DNA of 64,000 nucleotides from the NCBI GenBank assembly GCA_026929865.2, contig CM049417.1, forward strand, positions 15,296,501 to 15,360,500. The letters are read 5' to 3'. Position 1 is the stretch's first letter; the number at the start of each line of letters is the position of its first letter. The notes beneath the pieces are model-generated. The model worked only from the letters and a program-made list of their open reading frames with translations, had not been told where the DNA came from and did not search any database. Below, in pieces: positions 1-11,600 of the stretch. A program made the position numbers and the translations under genes. The stretch comes from Hyperoplus lanceolatus. Taxonomy: Eukaryota; Chordata; Actinopteri; Uranoscopiformes; Ammodytidae.

Positions 1-2295
1 ACAGCACAGCTGCATCCTTTATGAGGTAGAGAATGCCTAACCAGCCATCCAAGGCATAAAACAGGGCCGGGCATCCAGGATGACAGCAATGGGTGCTTGG
101 GTTTTACATTCAGGGGGACTTAGACAACATTCCCCCGGCCAACTTATCCTGCTCAAACAGTCAACACACTTGGCCAACAGAGCCAGGATGTTCATTCTGC
201 ACTGCCCCTGGAAGCAGCTGGGGTTACAGCCGAGGCTTTAGTGAGGGGTGGAAGAAGGCAAGACATCTGGGCTGCGGAGCACACCACTGGGCTGGGGATC
301 CCTGAGTTGAATTTGTGAAAGGCTCATTATTCTGGATGGGGGAGACAGAGTGGCATTGAGGGGTGGAAGGGGTGAACAGGAGCTCAAGGCAGAGTGTCAA
401 TCAGAACGGCTGTGGTGCGTTTAGACACGTCACCGTTGGGACAAATGGAGATCAGGGGGCGGGGGTGGGGTGGGGTGGCGGGGTGGAGAGAGATCATATG
501 ACTCGCAAAGAAGTGTGTACCACCGCTGCACTAGAATGCCCTGTTCTCACACGGAGGTAAAACAGGGGGCTGACTTATTTATTTTTTTATCTATTTCCGT
601 CCGTCTCTAAGAAGTGAAGTATTAATCACTAAATATGTATAAACGGAACCCCCTTCTCTTGAAAAATGACTAAAATAAAGATTATCATAGATCATGCACC
701 TGTTACATGATCATTTTGGATCCAAATCAAAACATGAAAGAATGCACTTTATTGCCTTTTTTTAATTTGACAAAAGAGTCCAGTCTTAAGAGCAGCCAAA
801 ACGCATTACTATCTCAACTTAGCGCACTTATAACTGACATCTCACCAATCTACATTCAAGGGCTTCAAAGGGGAATAAAATTATGAGGAAATTACAAGGC
901 GAGTGAGTTTTGGTCCCGCGCAGGGAATTAGAACTTATTATCTGTGACAACCTGTCAGCCAGTGAGAACTCAAACATGAGCACAAAGCCCCGTGAGCCGC
1001 AGAGGGGAGGAGGGAAAGAAAAAGAATGATACAAGAAAAGGGGAAGGAAAAAGAGAAAGGGGCAGAAAGAGATATCATTTTTGTGCAGAAAAAACACCTC
1101 GCAATAGGGTGAACGGTAAATGTTTTTGACGACTGTGCTTACGACAAGCTTGATGTCGATGTACAATGTGGTCAAACCATGTTTTAAGATCCTACGTTTG
1201 TTTTGTACTGAACTGATCCTCTTCAAGTGAGAGCTTAGATGCTATTATTTCTGGAGATGTGTCTCACCAAAGAGGATACATATAAGCCCTGGGGAGTACA
1301 ATTATGAAGAACAATTACTAAACAATGCCATACCTTTTTGCGGTTTTAAAAAGGAATGCAAATGATAAAAGTAAAAGCAAAAGGGCTCACATATCACCTG
1401 CCATTGGAGAAGCTCGAGGACGGCCCATCACAGTCACTTAAACCAGTTCAAGGGAATTACAATGCTCTCCGGAGTCGACAGTCGGATGCAATTAGCGAGA
1501 CTGATGGAAAATTAGACTAAATCATCATGCTATCTGATTTAATGGGCCCGGAGTGGCACGCACTGGCGCATCCATAGTCATGATGTCATCAACGTGAGTC
1601 CAGAGGGGGAGGGGGCGAGTCGAACGTTTTACTTTAATGTTCCCCAAGGAAATCCACTCCGATTCGGTCCACCCACCCCTAAAATCCCACCTGGGAATGC
1701 CCACAGAGATGCATGGAAGCGCTTGCAAAGCTTCCAGAAACGTCAGAAGGGAAAAGCTGCTTCTTAGAAGTTGGTCCGAAACATCCAAGCATCACCAAGT
1801 TAAGTTAAAAGCCTTAAAGCTCGGCTACTCTCTCCTACTCAGATTTATTTCAGTTTAAATGATATTTTCCCCCCGATTTAAAGAAAACAAAAACAGTTTT
1901 GCGCGCAGTGGTTTTCACCAGCTGTGTGTTTGCCCCAGCTCCCACTGAATATGTGAACAGAATTAGTACAACGAGCCCCGGCAAGCCAAAAGCTTCCCTG
2001 TTAAATAATACAGGGAAGTGAAGGAGGAGGAGGAAGATGGTGGGGTGAGGGGGATGAGGAGAATTTTTTGGTTGCTCATTCCTGGGCTTTGTGTCATCCT
2101 GCTGACATCTGCTACATTTGCATGGCAGCTGGAGATCCCTGGATTAAGCGCTTACAAGAGTATTGCCATATCTCATTTAACAACATAATCATCTTATGAG
2201 GAAAGCGATGTTTCATCCCGGTGCTTTACAAAGCTTGGCGTGCAGTTTCCACTGACTCTCTCCCTCTCTGTCCCTCCTCTCACTCCTTGTCTCCA

Positions 2296-2298
<3 letters not shown>
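1..2298. other. Non-coding stretch, no gene recognised
   Basis: I see no exon, RNA gene or element with readable ends here. Open frames are short and of biased composition, with no recognisable domain. Purine-rich tracts lie near 1000-1070 and 2020-2060. The end of the stretch contains one candidate conserved block, listed separately. Confidence 0.5.
2050..2215. promoter_or_regulatory. Possible conserved non-coding element
   Basis: The block has few low-complexity words and contains ATTTGCATG (an octamer/POU-like site), GCAGCTGG (an E-box) and an AT-rich run around CATTTAACAACATAATC. It codes for nothing I recognise and has no transposon ends. Dense clusters of such sites without coding potential are typical of vertebrate developmental enhancers. 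This is inference from word content only; alignment to other fish genomes would decide it. Confidence 0.25.

Positions 2299-2334
<36 letters not shown>
2299..2334 (+). repeat. (CT)n microsatellite
   Basis: An uninterrupted CT dinucleotide tract of about 36 bases, set in a longer pyrimidine-rich stretch (2255-2360). The open frames across it, with Arg-Glu or Ser-Leu repeats, are artefacts of the repeat. Confidence 0.95.
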
Positions 2335-2337
<3 letters not shown>

Positions 2338-4763
2338 GCCTTTTCCTCTTTTTCCAAGCTGTCTCTGTCTTTCGGCGTAATGCCTCATAGCTTGCAGTTT
2401 GGGGTAATTTTGTCACACAGGACGTAGTGTGGTGTGGACCAGTGTAAATCACATTATTTACTAGGCAGCTCTTTCAATTTATTTTTCTTTTTTCCAAGGC
2501 TATCTGGTCCTCGAAAGCTCAATCAACATTTCACCAAGGTCTCTAGAACAAGAAGGAAAAAAAAGAAACAAGCCACATCAAAACAAAAGCTCCAAGGATG
2601 CCTGCCAATACTGCCTCGTGTGTCCAAACAAGAGGATGGTAAAAGAACATTCCAACCCAGACTGACATTGTCTTGCTGGGTTCAGATTTGCTAGTTCTGA
2701 TAATATCAAAAAAGAGGTTTTCAAAATATTTTCCTTATTAGGCTCTCCCTTGATTTTATAACTCACTATATATCTTGTTCTTTATTTTTTTACACTGCTA
2801 GCATTGCTGTTGTGTCTTGAATATCGCCATCTGTTTCTTCACCCCTTCATTCCTCCCAAAGCAAACATGCATAAATGTTACATAAATGAAGTTTTACTAG
2901 CTTGCTTCCAACATTCCACTACACAATAAACTTGGTATGCAGCAGCAGGATGATTAAGTGGGAAACCTTAAAGCCACAAAGAGAGGGAGGGACAGACGTG
3001 ACAAGAGGTTGTTCTTCCATCGGTAATGGTTTGCATGGTTCCACAATCAGGGGTCTCTACTCTGACCTTCCTGGGCTTGAAATGTTGCTCCCTTTGCTTC
3101 GGACAGGGAGATAAATGGGCTTGTGTCCACTCAGGTTACCAACACAAATCCAATTATTTTGTCTGGGCCATCCAATCTGGTTTGCCTTATTTTTTTTTTT
3201 GCTTTTCCTTGAGTGTGTGATGAAATCCAGGGGTCTGCTCAATGAAAGCTTGTCTCAGGCCATCTCTCCCTTTCCACTCTGTGTTTTATTTTCAAAAAGA
3301 AGTCTACAATATCAGAATGATTGGATTTTGTGTGTGATATGAGATAGCAGTATGATACCACAATGTACCGATGCCGTCAAACCCTTGTTTTGCTCTCTGG
3401 TCGCACTGCTAAGCAATTCATGTTTGGCTATTGCTGTGCATCTAGACGATTGTCTCCACCTTGGATTGACAGAGAATGCCTATTAATTACTCTACAGATA
3501 AGGATTAATAGTTTAATATTTAAATGCCTTACACACGTTATTAAGGTTATGAAAAACAATATTAACCCTCATCCTACCAACTTATTGTACATACATGGCA
3601 GATGTGGTTTTCTTAAGGCTGCATAGTCCTTATCCCTTAAGTTCTCTTCACATTGTGCTTGCGGACATGCTCTTAATTCAATATAAAACACAGCCGGGAG
3701 TTCTACTGTCGATATTTGAAATTTTGATTCCACCAAATAATTATATTTATTTTAAGTGATCTCCCATCAAGACCGTTGAAGATTTTTTTTCATCAAAGAT
3801 GACGGGTCACCACTATCTATCGAGGTTTTAGTAATGCGTTGGACAGTTCTTCACACGATTTTAGTAGTTTCATCTTCTCCTGAGTAGATTTCTTTGTTTA
3901 ATTCAGGCCAATCATTTCACAGTACAGTAGGATTCCATTTTTCAAAGCCACACGCTTTAAGAGCAGTTGAGCCCTGGAACATCGGAACACATCGTTAAAG
4001 TCTTGTGAACAGTTTAGAGTACCACAGGAAGAGAGTGGCTTATACTGATGTGTACAGGGGTTGAACAACAGAAATTGATATGTCCACAATACATGTGTCT
4101 GGGGGAAAAAATACAATTTGGCGTCAGTTATGGACTCCTCTAGGCCTACTTTCTGTTGTTTTACTGCCATTGACATTGCCCCTGGCTTATTCATGGATGT
4201 ACTGAGGTACAGTCAATCATCTCCACCAGAAAAATAGATACCAATCAATACTCTTTTTTTACTTTTTTACTCGATTTGTAGCAACACACTCGGACGGTTC
4301 CAGAGCTGTAGTTCAATGACTCCAGCATAAAGTAGAATGTGACAAAGCCACACTCTTTACACAACAGAGGACTGAGACAGGGCTTATACAAACAGTCTCT
4401 GGATGCCACGTTGAACATGACTATAGCAGCAGGCTGCCTAAGCCTGACCTTGCAGAAAGGCATCATCTTTGAATTCCCCCTTCAGGAGTTCCAGAGTGTT
4501 GTCCGGAGAGAGGGGTTTGGGGAGGGACAGCGGTCCATGCAAGAGGCTTCTGTGTGCAGGCCACTGGAGCAGCAGGGATGGCCCCGGGCTGGAACTAAGC
4601 CTCCTGCGCTGACACTGATCCACCCTCCCTCCCACCCCACCCCACCCCCTCCTTGCATCGCTACACAGCCTCAATAAAGAAACCATGGTCAACAGGGGGT
4701 GAAGAAAGCTGAGAGTTCTTCTCTGTGTCATCTCAAGGATTTTGTCTTTCCTCTTGAGGTTAA
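2335..4763. other. Non-coding stretch, no gene recognised
   Basis: Mostly AT-rich unique sequence. I see no element ends, tRNA-like boxes or recognisable protein. An open frame at 4438-4881 on the minus strand (147 codons) is proline/leucine-rich and matches no family I know. Confidence 0.45.
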
Positions 4764-5019
4764 AGATGGGGTATATGATTTGGGGAGAAAATGGCAGTTG
4801 GGATAGAGATTCGAATCCAAATACCTCAACCGCTCCACTTGTGTTCTCTTTGTTCCCTCCCCTATGGTCCCTCCCTGACACGCTTTACACCAACAACGTT
4901 GTGCCAAAGTGAATAGACAGTCCCAACAGCCACGAACAGAGAATCGGAGCCTCGCTCTGATTGGTCAAAGTTTACAGCTCATGTTAACTTTGACCAATCA
5001 GAAATCATATACCCCAGCT
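4764..5019. mobile_element. 256-bp TTAA-flanked MITE with internal foldback
   Basis: The ends form inverted repeats: AGATGGGGTATATGATTT on the left and its near-perfect complement on the right. Each end is flanked directly by TTAA (4760-4763 and 5020-5023), the target duplication of piggyBac and Kolobok transposons. Just inside the right end is a perfect 16-17 bp inverted repeat (4957-4972 with 4986-5001, core GATTGGTCAAAGTT) around a 13-nt loop. It has no coding capacity, so it must have been moved in trans. The superfamily (piggyBac or Kolobok) cannot be settled from TTAA alone. Confidence 0.75.
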
Positions 5020-5861
5020 TTAAGCGCCACCTTAGTGAAAAAAAAATCTGCAATATTGTTAAAAAAAAGCTGTCATTTTAGAAGAACAAAGAACAAATCA
5101 TAATGTTAAGAAAATGAAGTTATACCAAATAAATTTGTAGTATTATGAGAACACAGTCGTGGTCCACAGGCTTTGTGTCAGTTTAGACAAACATTTCAGA
5201 AGTGTCTTTTCCCCTGCATTAAAATGAGGAACGTGGACCAGGTTTTACAAATGATGAGATACTTAATGTAGCTCTCGCCACATCACACAGACACAGGTCG
5301 GCTTCTTTGAAACGGGCGTACTTTATTGGCACGTTGCATCTATAATACAGAACGGCAAATCAGCGAACTATACAGCAGTTACATAAGCATGAAATAAACA
5401 CAGAAATATGACACTAATTTTCACGTGGAAATGACATGCACAATACAGGAAATGAAGTGCATTAAAATGATGAAATAAAATACCTCGCTGGCCGCTTGTT
5501 GTGAAAAGAGGTTCGTTGAAAGTTCTTTTAACTGTCCTTATATCTTGGCCGTCTGCTTTAGCTTCAGAGACAAACTTATTACAATATCGAGCGACATTCA
5601 CACACACTTGGTCATGCTTTGCATCAATTTCGATCAACAATAATGACGTAGGGAAACTAAGAACAAAACATTAGTTCTGTGCGCTTGCAGCACATTAACA
5701 CATTCTAGTATTCAGATTACATATTACACATGGGTTCAGTTACATTAACATTTTAACCCAACATGAATTATTATCTATTTATTTATTACAGACATTAAAG
5801 TATTGATTATTAATTGTGCATAATGAAAGAAAACGTATTTTGCAATGTCAATAAACTTAAT
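5020..5861. other. AT-rich non-coding stretch
   Basis: No gene or complete element seen. Short A/T runs are frequent. The minus-strand frame at 5368-5640 shows no recognisable domain. Confidence 0.4.
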
Positions 5862-5869
5862 GTTTTGGC

Positions 5870-6140
5870 TAGGGCTGTCAAATTAACGCGTTCATTTCGA
5901 TTAATTAATCACAGAAAAATGAACCTAAATATATTCCTAAATATATTTAATGGAGAAGCCTGGCTGAGGGGACGAGACAGAAGTTACGAGAGACGGAGAG
6001 AGAGAGAGACGAACGGTAGCCTATACAGTTGTTTATAAACAGGCATAAAAGTGTCATATAAGTGTGCGATTAATTTAGATTAATTAATCACAGAGCCTGT
6101 AATTAATTGGATTAATTTTTTTAATCGCTTGACAGCCCTA
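5870..6140. mobile_element. hAT MITE, short copy (271 bp)
   Basis: Ends are TAGGGCTGTCAAATTAACGC on the left and the complementary GCTTGACAGCCCTA on the right. An exact 8-bp target duplication, GTTTTGGC, lies at 5862-5869 and 6141-6148, as expected of hAT transposons. The element has no transposase and is non-autonomous. It shares both ends and its right half (the GA-rich stretch, then the segment around TATACAGTTGTTTATAAACA) with the 878-bp copy at 38239-39116, but lacks that copy's middle. Family assignment to hAT rests on the duplication length and the TAGGG-type end. Confidence 0.92.
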
Positions 6141-6439
6141 GTTTTGGCACATCAGGACCACGTTACCATAAGGCAGGGTCCGACACCTGAGACAAACAGT
6201 GGCTGACTAGGACAATGCCAAGACTGCAACCGCCCTTGTTTGGTAGATTACTGATTATATATCTCCAGTAATGTGCTTTGCTGAATAATGTTGTTTTTCC
6301 CCCTCAGAAATCACCACTATATTCTCCTGATATTACCACTTTATTCTCAACTTTATTATTGTAATTGTTTTCCCCATCAGCATGGCCCTAAATACTCTGT
6401 CGTAATAAAGAGCCATTGATATCCTATTCCAAACTGTTT

Positions 6440-6680
6440 TTTTTTCAACCACAAGCATTTGCACGCCATACAACTGCATTACATTCCTGACACAGTGAGG
6501 AATTTTATTGTGTGCTACTTTTAAAAGGTGAAAGTGCAGTTAGTACAGAGCGGCCATTCTCTGGGCTAATCCTCCATTAGGCAGTTGGTGGAGAAACATC
6601 ATTAGTTTATTTTAATGTGCCCACGATGGAGGCTGAGTGACACTAATAGGGGGCTGCGTAAAAAAATGGTGTCAATCTGG
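6440..6680. promoter_or_regulatory. Possible conserved non-coding element
   Basis: The sequence combines TAATCCTCCATTAG (two homeobox-like cores), ATCATTAGTTTATTTTAATG and CATTCTCTGGGC, with no repeat structure and no coding potential. It resembles vertebrate developmental enhancers in texture. Inference only. Confidence 0.25.
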
Positions 6681-6879
6681 GCACTGTGACGGTTCACTGA
6701 ACAACACATTAGTGCTAAAAGTATTTCAGGTCTTCAAGGATACAACTTTCCCTCTCTTCAGCCTATATGGGGGGAGGGGGTGGGGGTGCGTTTTGAAAAT
6801 GTATCCATAATAAGGAATAAACTGAGAGCGTACATTGTGAAGCACGCAACAAGGACTAACAGGCAGAGAATGTCTCAAT

Positions 6880-7500
6880 CCCCCTCTGTCGAGCCTCAGC
6901 CCTGAAGATGCATTAGCAGGAGTGCTGAATGGATTCTCCTCTTTCTAAACCAAATATCCACAGTCAGCACAGGGAGATTGGTATGGAAAATGTGACTATC
7001 CCTCAATGGATCAGAGGAAGTACTTATGGGATGCCAGCACAGCACAATGTTGATATGGAGTCTACAGAGGAGATTAATGAGCAATTTACAGTGAGCTAAC
7101 CAACAATTCTGTTGATTACAGCAATGACATGTGATTAAGTGGTAAATAGCTACTGGACAAAATGACTGCAGCGCGTGTGCTGCTGTAGGGGTGTGGTGGC
7201 AGTGGAAGAGCGCCTCAGGCTGGTTATATGTGTGAGATGTGTGACTCCATTCTCTCACACTGTCTGCCCTTAAGAGGCAGCGGACAAAGATAGAGTGAGA
7301 AAATAAGAGAGGGGCTTCACTGTCATCACTTTCAAAAAAACATGTAATAACCGCAAGGTGACAGGGGTCAAGTGCTGTCAGCGTGCTCCACACACCCCCA
7401 GACAATCTGATACAAGAGACAGGTGGATGGTGAGTCATTGTACCACTTGACATTATTGCAATATAAGTGATCTCACCCTGTGACAAGTCATGCATCAGAG
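6880..7500. promoter_or_regulatory. Possible conserved non-coding element; contains a 199-codon open frame
   Basis: This is the longest open frame in the first 20 kb (minus strand, 6896-7495). Its translation is rich in Cys, His and Ser, with no domain, signal peptide or family resemblance I can name. There is no clear splice or promoter context. Internal words such as GAGATTAATGAGCAATTTACAG and GATTACAGCAATGACATG are typical of deeply conserved enhancers. I favour a non-coding conserved block with a chance frame; a novel exon is the less likely alternative. Confidence 0.25.
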
Positions 7501-9409
7501 GTCAGGCTTCCCTATGGGTTACGGCTCTCGAAAAATACAGCGCTAACAGGTTAGAATTTCCACGTTGGCATGTAATCATCAGAACAAGGGTCCACTAGAA
7601 AAAAACACGACACATCTTACACAAACTTATTTATCTCAATCAGTCCGTAGAAGTCAATATACTTTCTTAAATGAAAGGCCTAACCCGTTCAAAACCCAAT
7701 TATGATGCGAACACAGAATATTTAATTGGTAATATTGTAATTAACTGCACTCAAAAAACATGACAAATATGTTTTTAAACACCCAGAAGCAAAACATTCT
7801 TTAAATTAGCTTTAGATAGCGCTATCTGAGATTATCATTATTATTCATTTTATCAATGATACATAATATACACAAATCAATACTTTTATTTTAGCAACGG
7901 ATCAAATTACTAGGGTAAAAGGTGTCTGTAAAAGTGAAAAAAAAAATAGAATTTTCATTCAAATGCATTTGGCTCTGGCCCGAGAGTAGGTGTTGAGAGT
8001 TGTTTGGGTAAACTTTGTTGTTTACCTCACCGCTCCGATCTTTCTCATTTCCCAGACATGAGAGAATAACAAAACAATCAAATAAACCTAATTTACATGA
8101 CTGTGTTGCCAATTAGAGGACTGTTAGTAAAGGTAACTACACCATGACTGCCAGAGGGATGTCACACACGGCACCTATCAAAGTTAACAAAATGTCAATG
8201 TTTTGTTTACAGATTGTTGCGCTGCCCCCAAGTGGCTAACAAATCCATGAATGCATCTTAAAATCACTGAGTAAATTCAAATAAAATGTGGAAATAACCT
8301 CCAAATGTCAAAGAGTTCATATATATTCATCTACAGTTTGCCAAAGACGGTGAATTCCAAGCAAGGTGAAATGCAGATATTGGATTGAAGGAATGTGCAC
8401 AGAGGAACAAGGGATCCAAGCACATAATTTGATAAAAGTGACAAGCAGTGCAAATCAAATGCAGAGAGAAGTGAATTAATAATTCAGACCTGCGGAATCC
8501 TTTCCTGAGACAGAGGGGGAGAAAAACAGAAGAATAAGAAATATGATCCCTGGTGTCGGCTCACTTCCCTTCTTTTACCCCTCCCATACGGGTTTCATGA
8601 AATCTGGGACACCAAGATTTAATACAGTATATGTTTAAAATTCCTGTATGTGTACTTTTTGTAAAGACAAAAAAAAAGAATCTTCCTCCAGATAAGTTCT
8701 ATACGCTAAAATGTATCTTCGGAGAAACAACCTTTGATACAGCCGTAAGCAGTCGGACTTACTAAATGAAATCAAATAAGGTTCAAGTCAGGGGTCAAGA
8801 GGAAATTGCTATTCACCCTTGCAGCATGTACTCAACAAAAAACACAACACTCTGCTTGGATTTGCCTTGCGTTGTCGATCCCATTGAAGTGGAGCTTGTC
8901 GGTGTGTCCGCGGGGGGGTAATAAACCAATCTCCTGCAATAGACTGCTCATAAGTGATTGAGTAAAGGTGGGGTGACCTTAGCTATCTCCTTGTGGAATA
9001 GAAACTGAGTTGACTTGTTTATTGTTTTTTTTGCCTCCCCCCTTCCTCTGTGCCCTCTATCTATGCTTGTTTTTCATGTGCTTGGCCTGTGGTATGCTGT
9101 ACGGAGAAGCGCTTTCCTTCGCAGGGCCCTGGGTCTATTGGCGCTGGCCTGGGACTTGTGTGGTGCCCCTCGTCTATAGGGTTGGGAAACCCTGTGGCTG
9201 CGATTGTCCTCTACCTTGTGATGCCAGAGAGCAACTGGAGGATTAGTCTGTATATTCCTCACTCTGTCTTGTAAATTCACACACCACTGTATATTGTCAG
9301 CGTGCCAAAAGCTGGCACATGCGCGTTGTCTCCATAAACCTCTCAGGGCCTGCTGTTGGGGAGGCCCACGTTCATACTCAGACGCATGAACACACACCAC
9401 GCGCTCCAC

Positions 9410-9660
9410 TGTTTTCCCGCCAAGCAGGATTTGTAGTATTTTTCCCCCGTGAATCTTATGGCATCGGCCCGATAAGCTTCAATCCTGCCAGTTTCTGGCT
9501 GCCTGGCACCGAAATGTGTGTGAAACCTCTGAGACACTCCTCTATCATTATTCATGAACATCATTATTTTGCAACTGTTCTTTCAATGGATTCCTCCCGG
9601 TACCGAACTGCAGGCGGCCCTCTACTATCAGCATCTAACATTCGTGCACCATTTTGATTT
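9410..9660. promoter_or_regulatory. Possible conserved non-coding element
   Basis: Low-repeat sequence containing ATTATTCATGAACATCATTATT (overlapping POU/homeobox-like words) and GATAAGCTTCAATCCTGCC. The frames crossing it on both strands are not recognisable proteins. Inference from word content. Confidence 0.22.
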
Positions 9661-9753
9661 ATTTTTGACTCCAAAAAATTAAGTATGTGTGAACAGTCCT
9701 AAAATGTTCTTCTGACAAACATTTGGCTGAATCGTTCTAACACTTATTCATGA

Positions 9754-9806
9754 CCCCCCCCCCCCACACACACACACACACACACACACCAAACCCCCCC
9801 CCCCCC
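9754..9806. repeat. Compound C-run / (CA)n / C-run
   Basis: About 12 C, then roughly 12 CA units (9765-9789), then about 12 more C (9795-9806). Such compound tracts are prone to slippage and assembly error, so the exact lengths are uncertain. Confidence 0.9.
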
Positions 9807-10593
9807 ATCTAATTGTTTTAATATACAGTGAAGCAAGGGCGGATGTTTTCTTTTAAGCTTAAACTGTGGACAGATCCTGCCTCTCTGTGCCGAATGGCTG
9901 TCAGGTTCAGTTAGGTGCTTTGGTAGATTGAACAAAAGAAGAACCTATAAACTGAAAATCCAATCTGAAGTAGCTGTTATAGGAGTATTTAATAACTAAT
10001 GCATGAACTCAGGTTAAAGCAAGGACAATGTCCATCTCTTACAGCACAAGTCTCAAATTTAACGTTTAATTTTTCACTGAACATTTTTCCTCCGGCAAAC
10101 ATTCATTCCTCATCAAACACACAAAGGGAACTGCATATTTCCAAGTTGTATCAAGCTGCTACCTGTGTTCTGTAAAAGCAGCGGGTTCAGATTCTTGGGG
10201 GAGCCATTAAATTGGTTTGCTGAAATAAAGTTGACCTTGCGCCTCTCGCAGTTAGAGAATCTAAGAAATGAAGCAAGACGCAGCCAATGAGCAGTGTGGA
10301 CAGTGTGTCAACACGAGCTACCTGAGAGCCCTATTATGCAGGGCTGTTGAACACAGCATGTCAAGGCCATCCACATTATTATCACCAGGATATTCCAAAA
10401 AGCCAGAAACCATACAGCTGAAATACAAAACATTTTAAGCGTTGAGTCTAAATCACATTCATTTTAATGGTTGTGTGGTCTAGTGTGTGTCTTGAAAAAG
10501 GATATGATTTAAAGTGCATCAGATTGCTACTTTGTTTCAAGCTGAAATCTGCCATGTCAGCGCCATAGTTCTTTGGACGGCAATGTCTATAGC
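9807..10593. other. Non-coding stretch
   Basis: No gene, complete element or RNA structure recognised before the start of the three-copy element. Confidence 0.4.
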
Positions 10594-11104
10594 TGGATCC
10601 CAATCCAGAATCTAAGCGGTCTATGAAGGCTCTCGAAGGCCGAACCAGCTTTGTAAAACGAGACGGTCTCCGTTTACGAGCATTTCCGGTTCGCGTGACG
10701 ACTCGCCGCTCCTGTGCTGCCTAGCAACCCTGATTGCTCCCAACGGAAACAGCCTTGTCAACGGAGGAAAAAAGAAAAAGAAGTTGCCTACCAGACGAAA
10801 AGAAAAAAAAGTACAAGACAAAAAGAAAGGAAGATAAAAGTTAAGAAGATGGAGCAACAAGTTGCTCTTTTGTTATTTAATATTTTATTTTATGCCCTCT
10901 CTGAAAAAAACGCAATGGATCTTGGGATATGTTGGGCCGCGAAGGATCCATCTGTTGCAGCCTTCAAAACCGTGAAACGAAGGCTGCATTTCTCGGCCGC
11001 ATATAAAGGAGCCTTGCTAATGGATCAAGCCTTTGCGCGCCGCTATGACACAATCGGTCTTCAAATGCAGCCTTCCTAGGCTGCAACCCCTGGATTGAGA
11101 TTCA
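10594..11104 (+). mobile_element. Three-copy AAGGC element, copy 1
   Basis: Short inverted ends (TGGATCCCAATCCAG at left; the complement of TGAATCTCAATCCAG at right) enclose a body that recurs at 17791-18369 (inverted) and 43888-44461. Near both ends the word AAGGCY or its complement recurs, as in TATGAAGGCTCTCGAAGGCC and TGCAGCCTTC...GAAGGCTGC. A frame from 10714 to 11079 runs through an A-rich Lys/Arg segment into a segment also open in copy 2 (ICWAAKDPSVAAFKTVKRRL). No transposase motif is visible and I could not read a target duplication. Best reading: a non-autonomous DNA transposon of unassigned superfamily. Confidence 0.75.
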
Positions 11105-11598
11105 TCTTATAAATCCATCGGCCCAAGACTCTGACCCAGAATGAATTATCGTAAAAAACAGCTGGATGCATTGCCATTTAATATGGTACACATATTCATG
11201 TTGCCCTCTGGGTAAATTGTTATACTGTATATCCAGATAGCATTCCCATCAACCCCTGCTCTACTATGATTTTAGCAAATGCTAGCATACTAACATGTTG
11301 ATCATCATACATGTAAACTTCTTAGTACAGCTTTGCAAAGCTGCTGGTATGACTATATACTTTTTAACACATTTCTTGTTTGCTAAATTAGATTCAGGAG
11401 CAGCCAAAATATTTAGCAATTGCACTCCCAACACACTGTTGTCAGATGACAGGTTCCCCTGTTCTTGTGTATTCTATTCCTTTTCCTCTTCAGAAACTGC
11501 GTTTTGCACATTGATACTCGGCCATCAACAGTTTGGTGGAACTGTTATGCTCATAGCCGCTAATTTAGCCCTTAACGTTTTTTTCTTTCTTGTAGACA
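11105..11598. other. Non-coding spacer between two elements
   Basis: AT-rich sequence with GCTAGCATACTAACATG-like words common in fish intergenic DNA. No gene recognised. Confidence 0.4.
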
Positions 11599-11600
11599 TA

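Larger units (their letters stand above)
6141..9753. other. Long non-coding stretch with candidate conserved blocks
   Basis: No exon or complete element recognised over about 3.6 kb. Two sub-blocks look non-random and are listed separately, as is a third at 9410-9660. A short CTGCCCCCAAGTGGC word near 8222 resembles the ends of common fish repeats, but I could not find a partner end. Confidence 0.4.

Noticed and set aside
4438..4881. 147-codon minus-strand frame as a gene
   Set aside because: Proline- and leucine-rich translation without family resemblance; the right part overlaps the start of a TTAA MITE (from 4764).
10714..11079. A 121-residue gene
   Set aside because: The frame lies inside a three-copy mobile element and is broken in one copy; differences between the other two look unconstrained.
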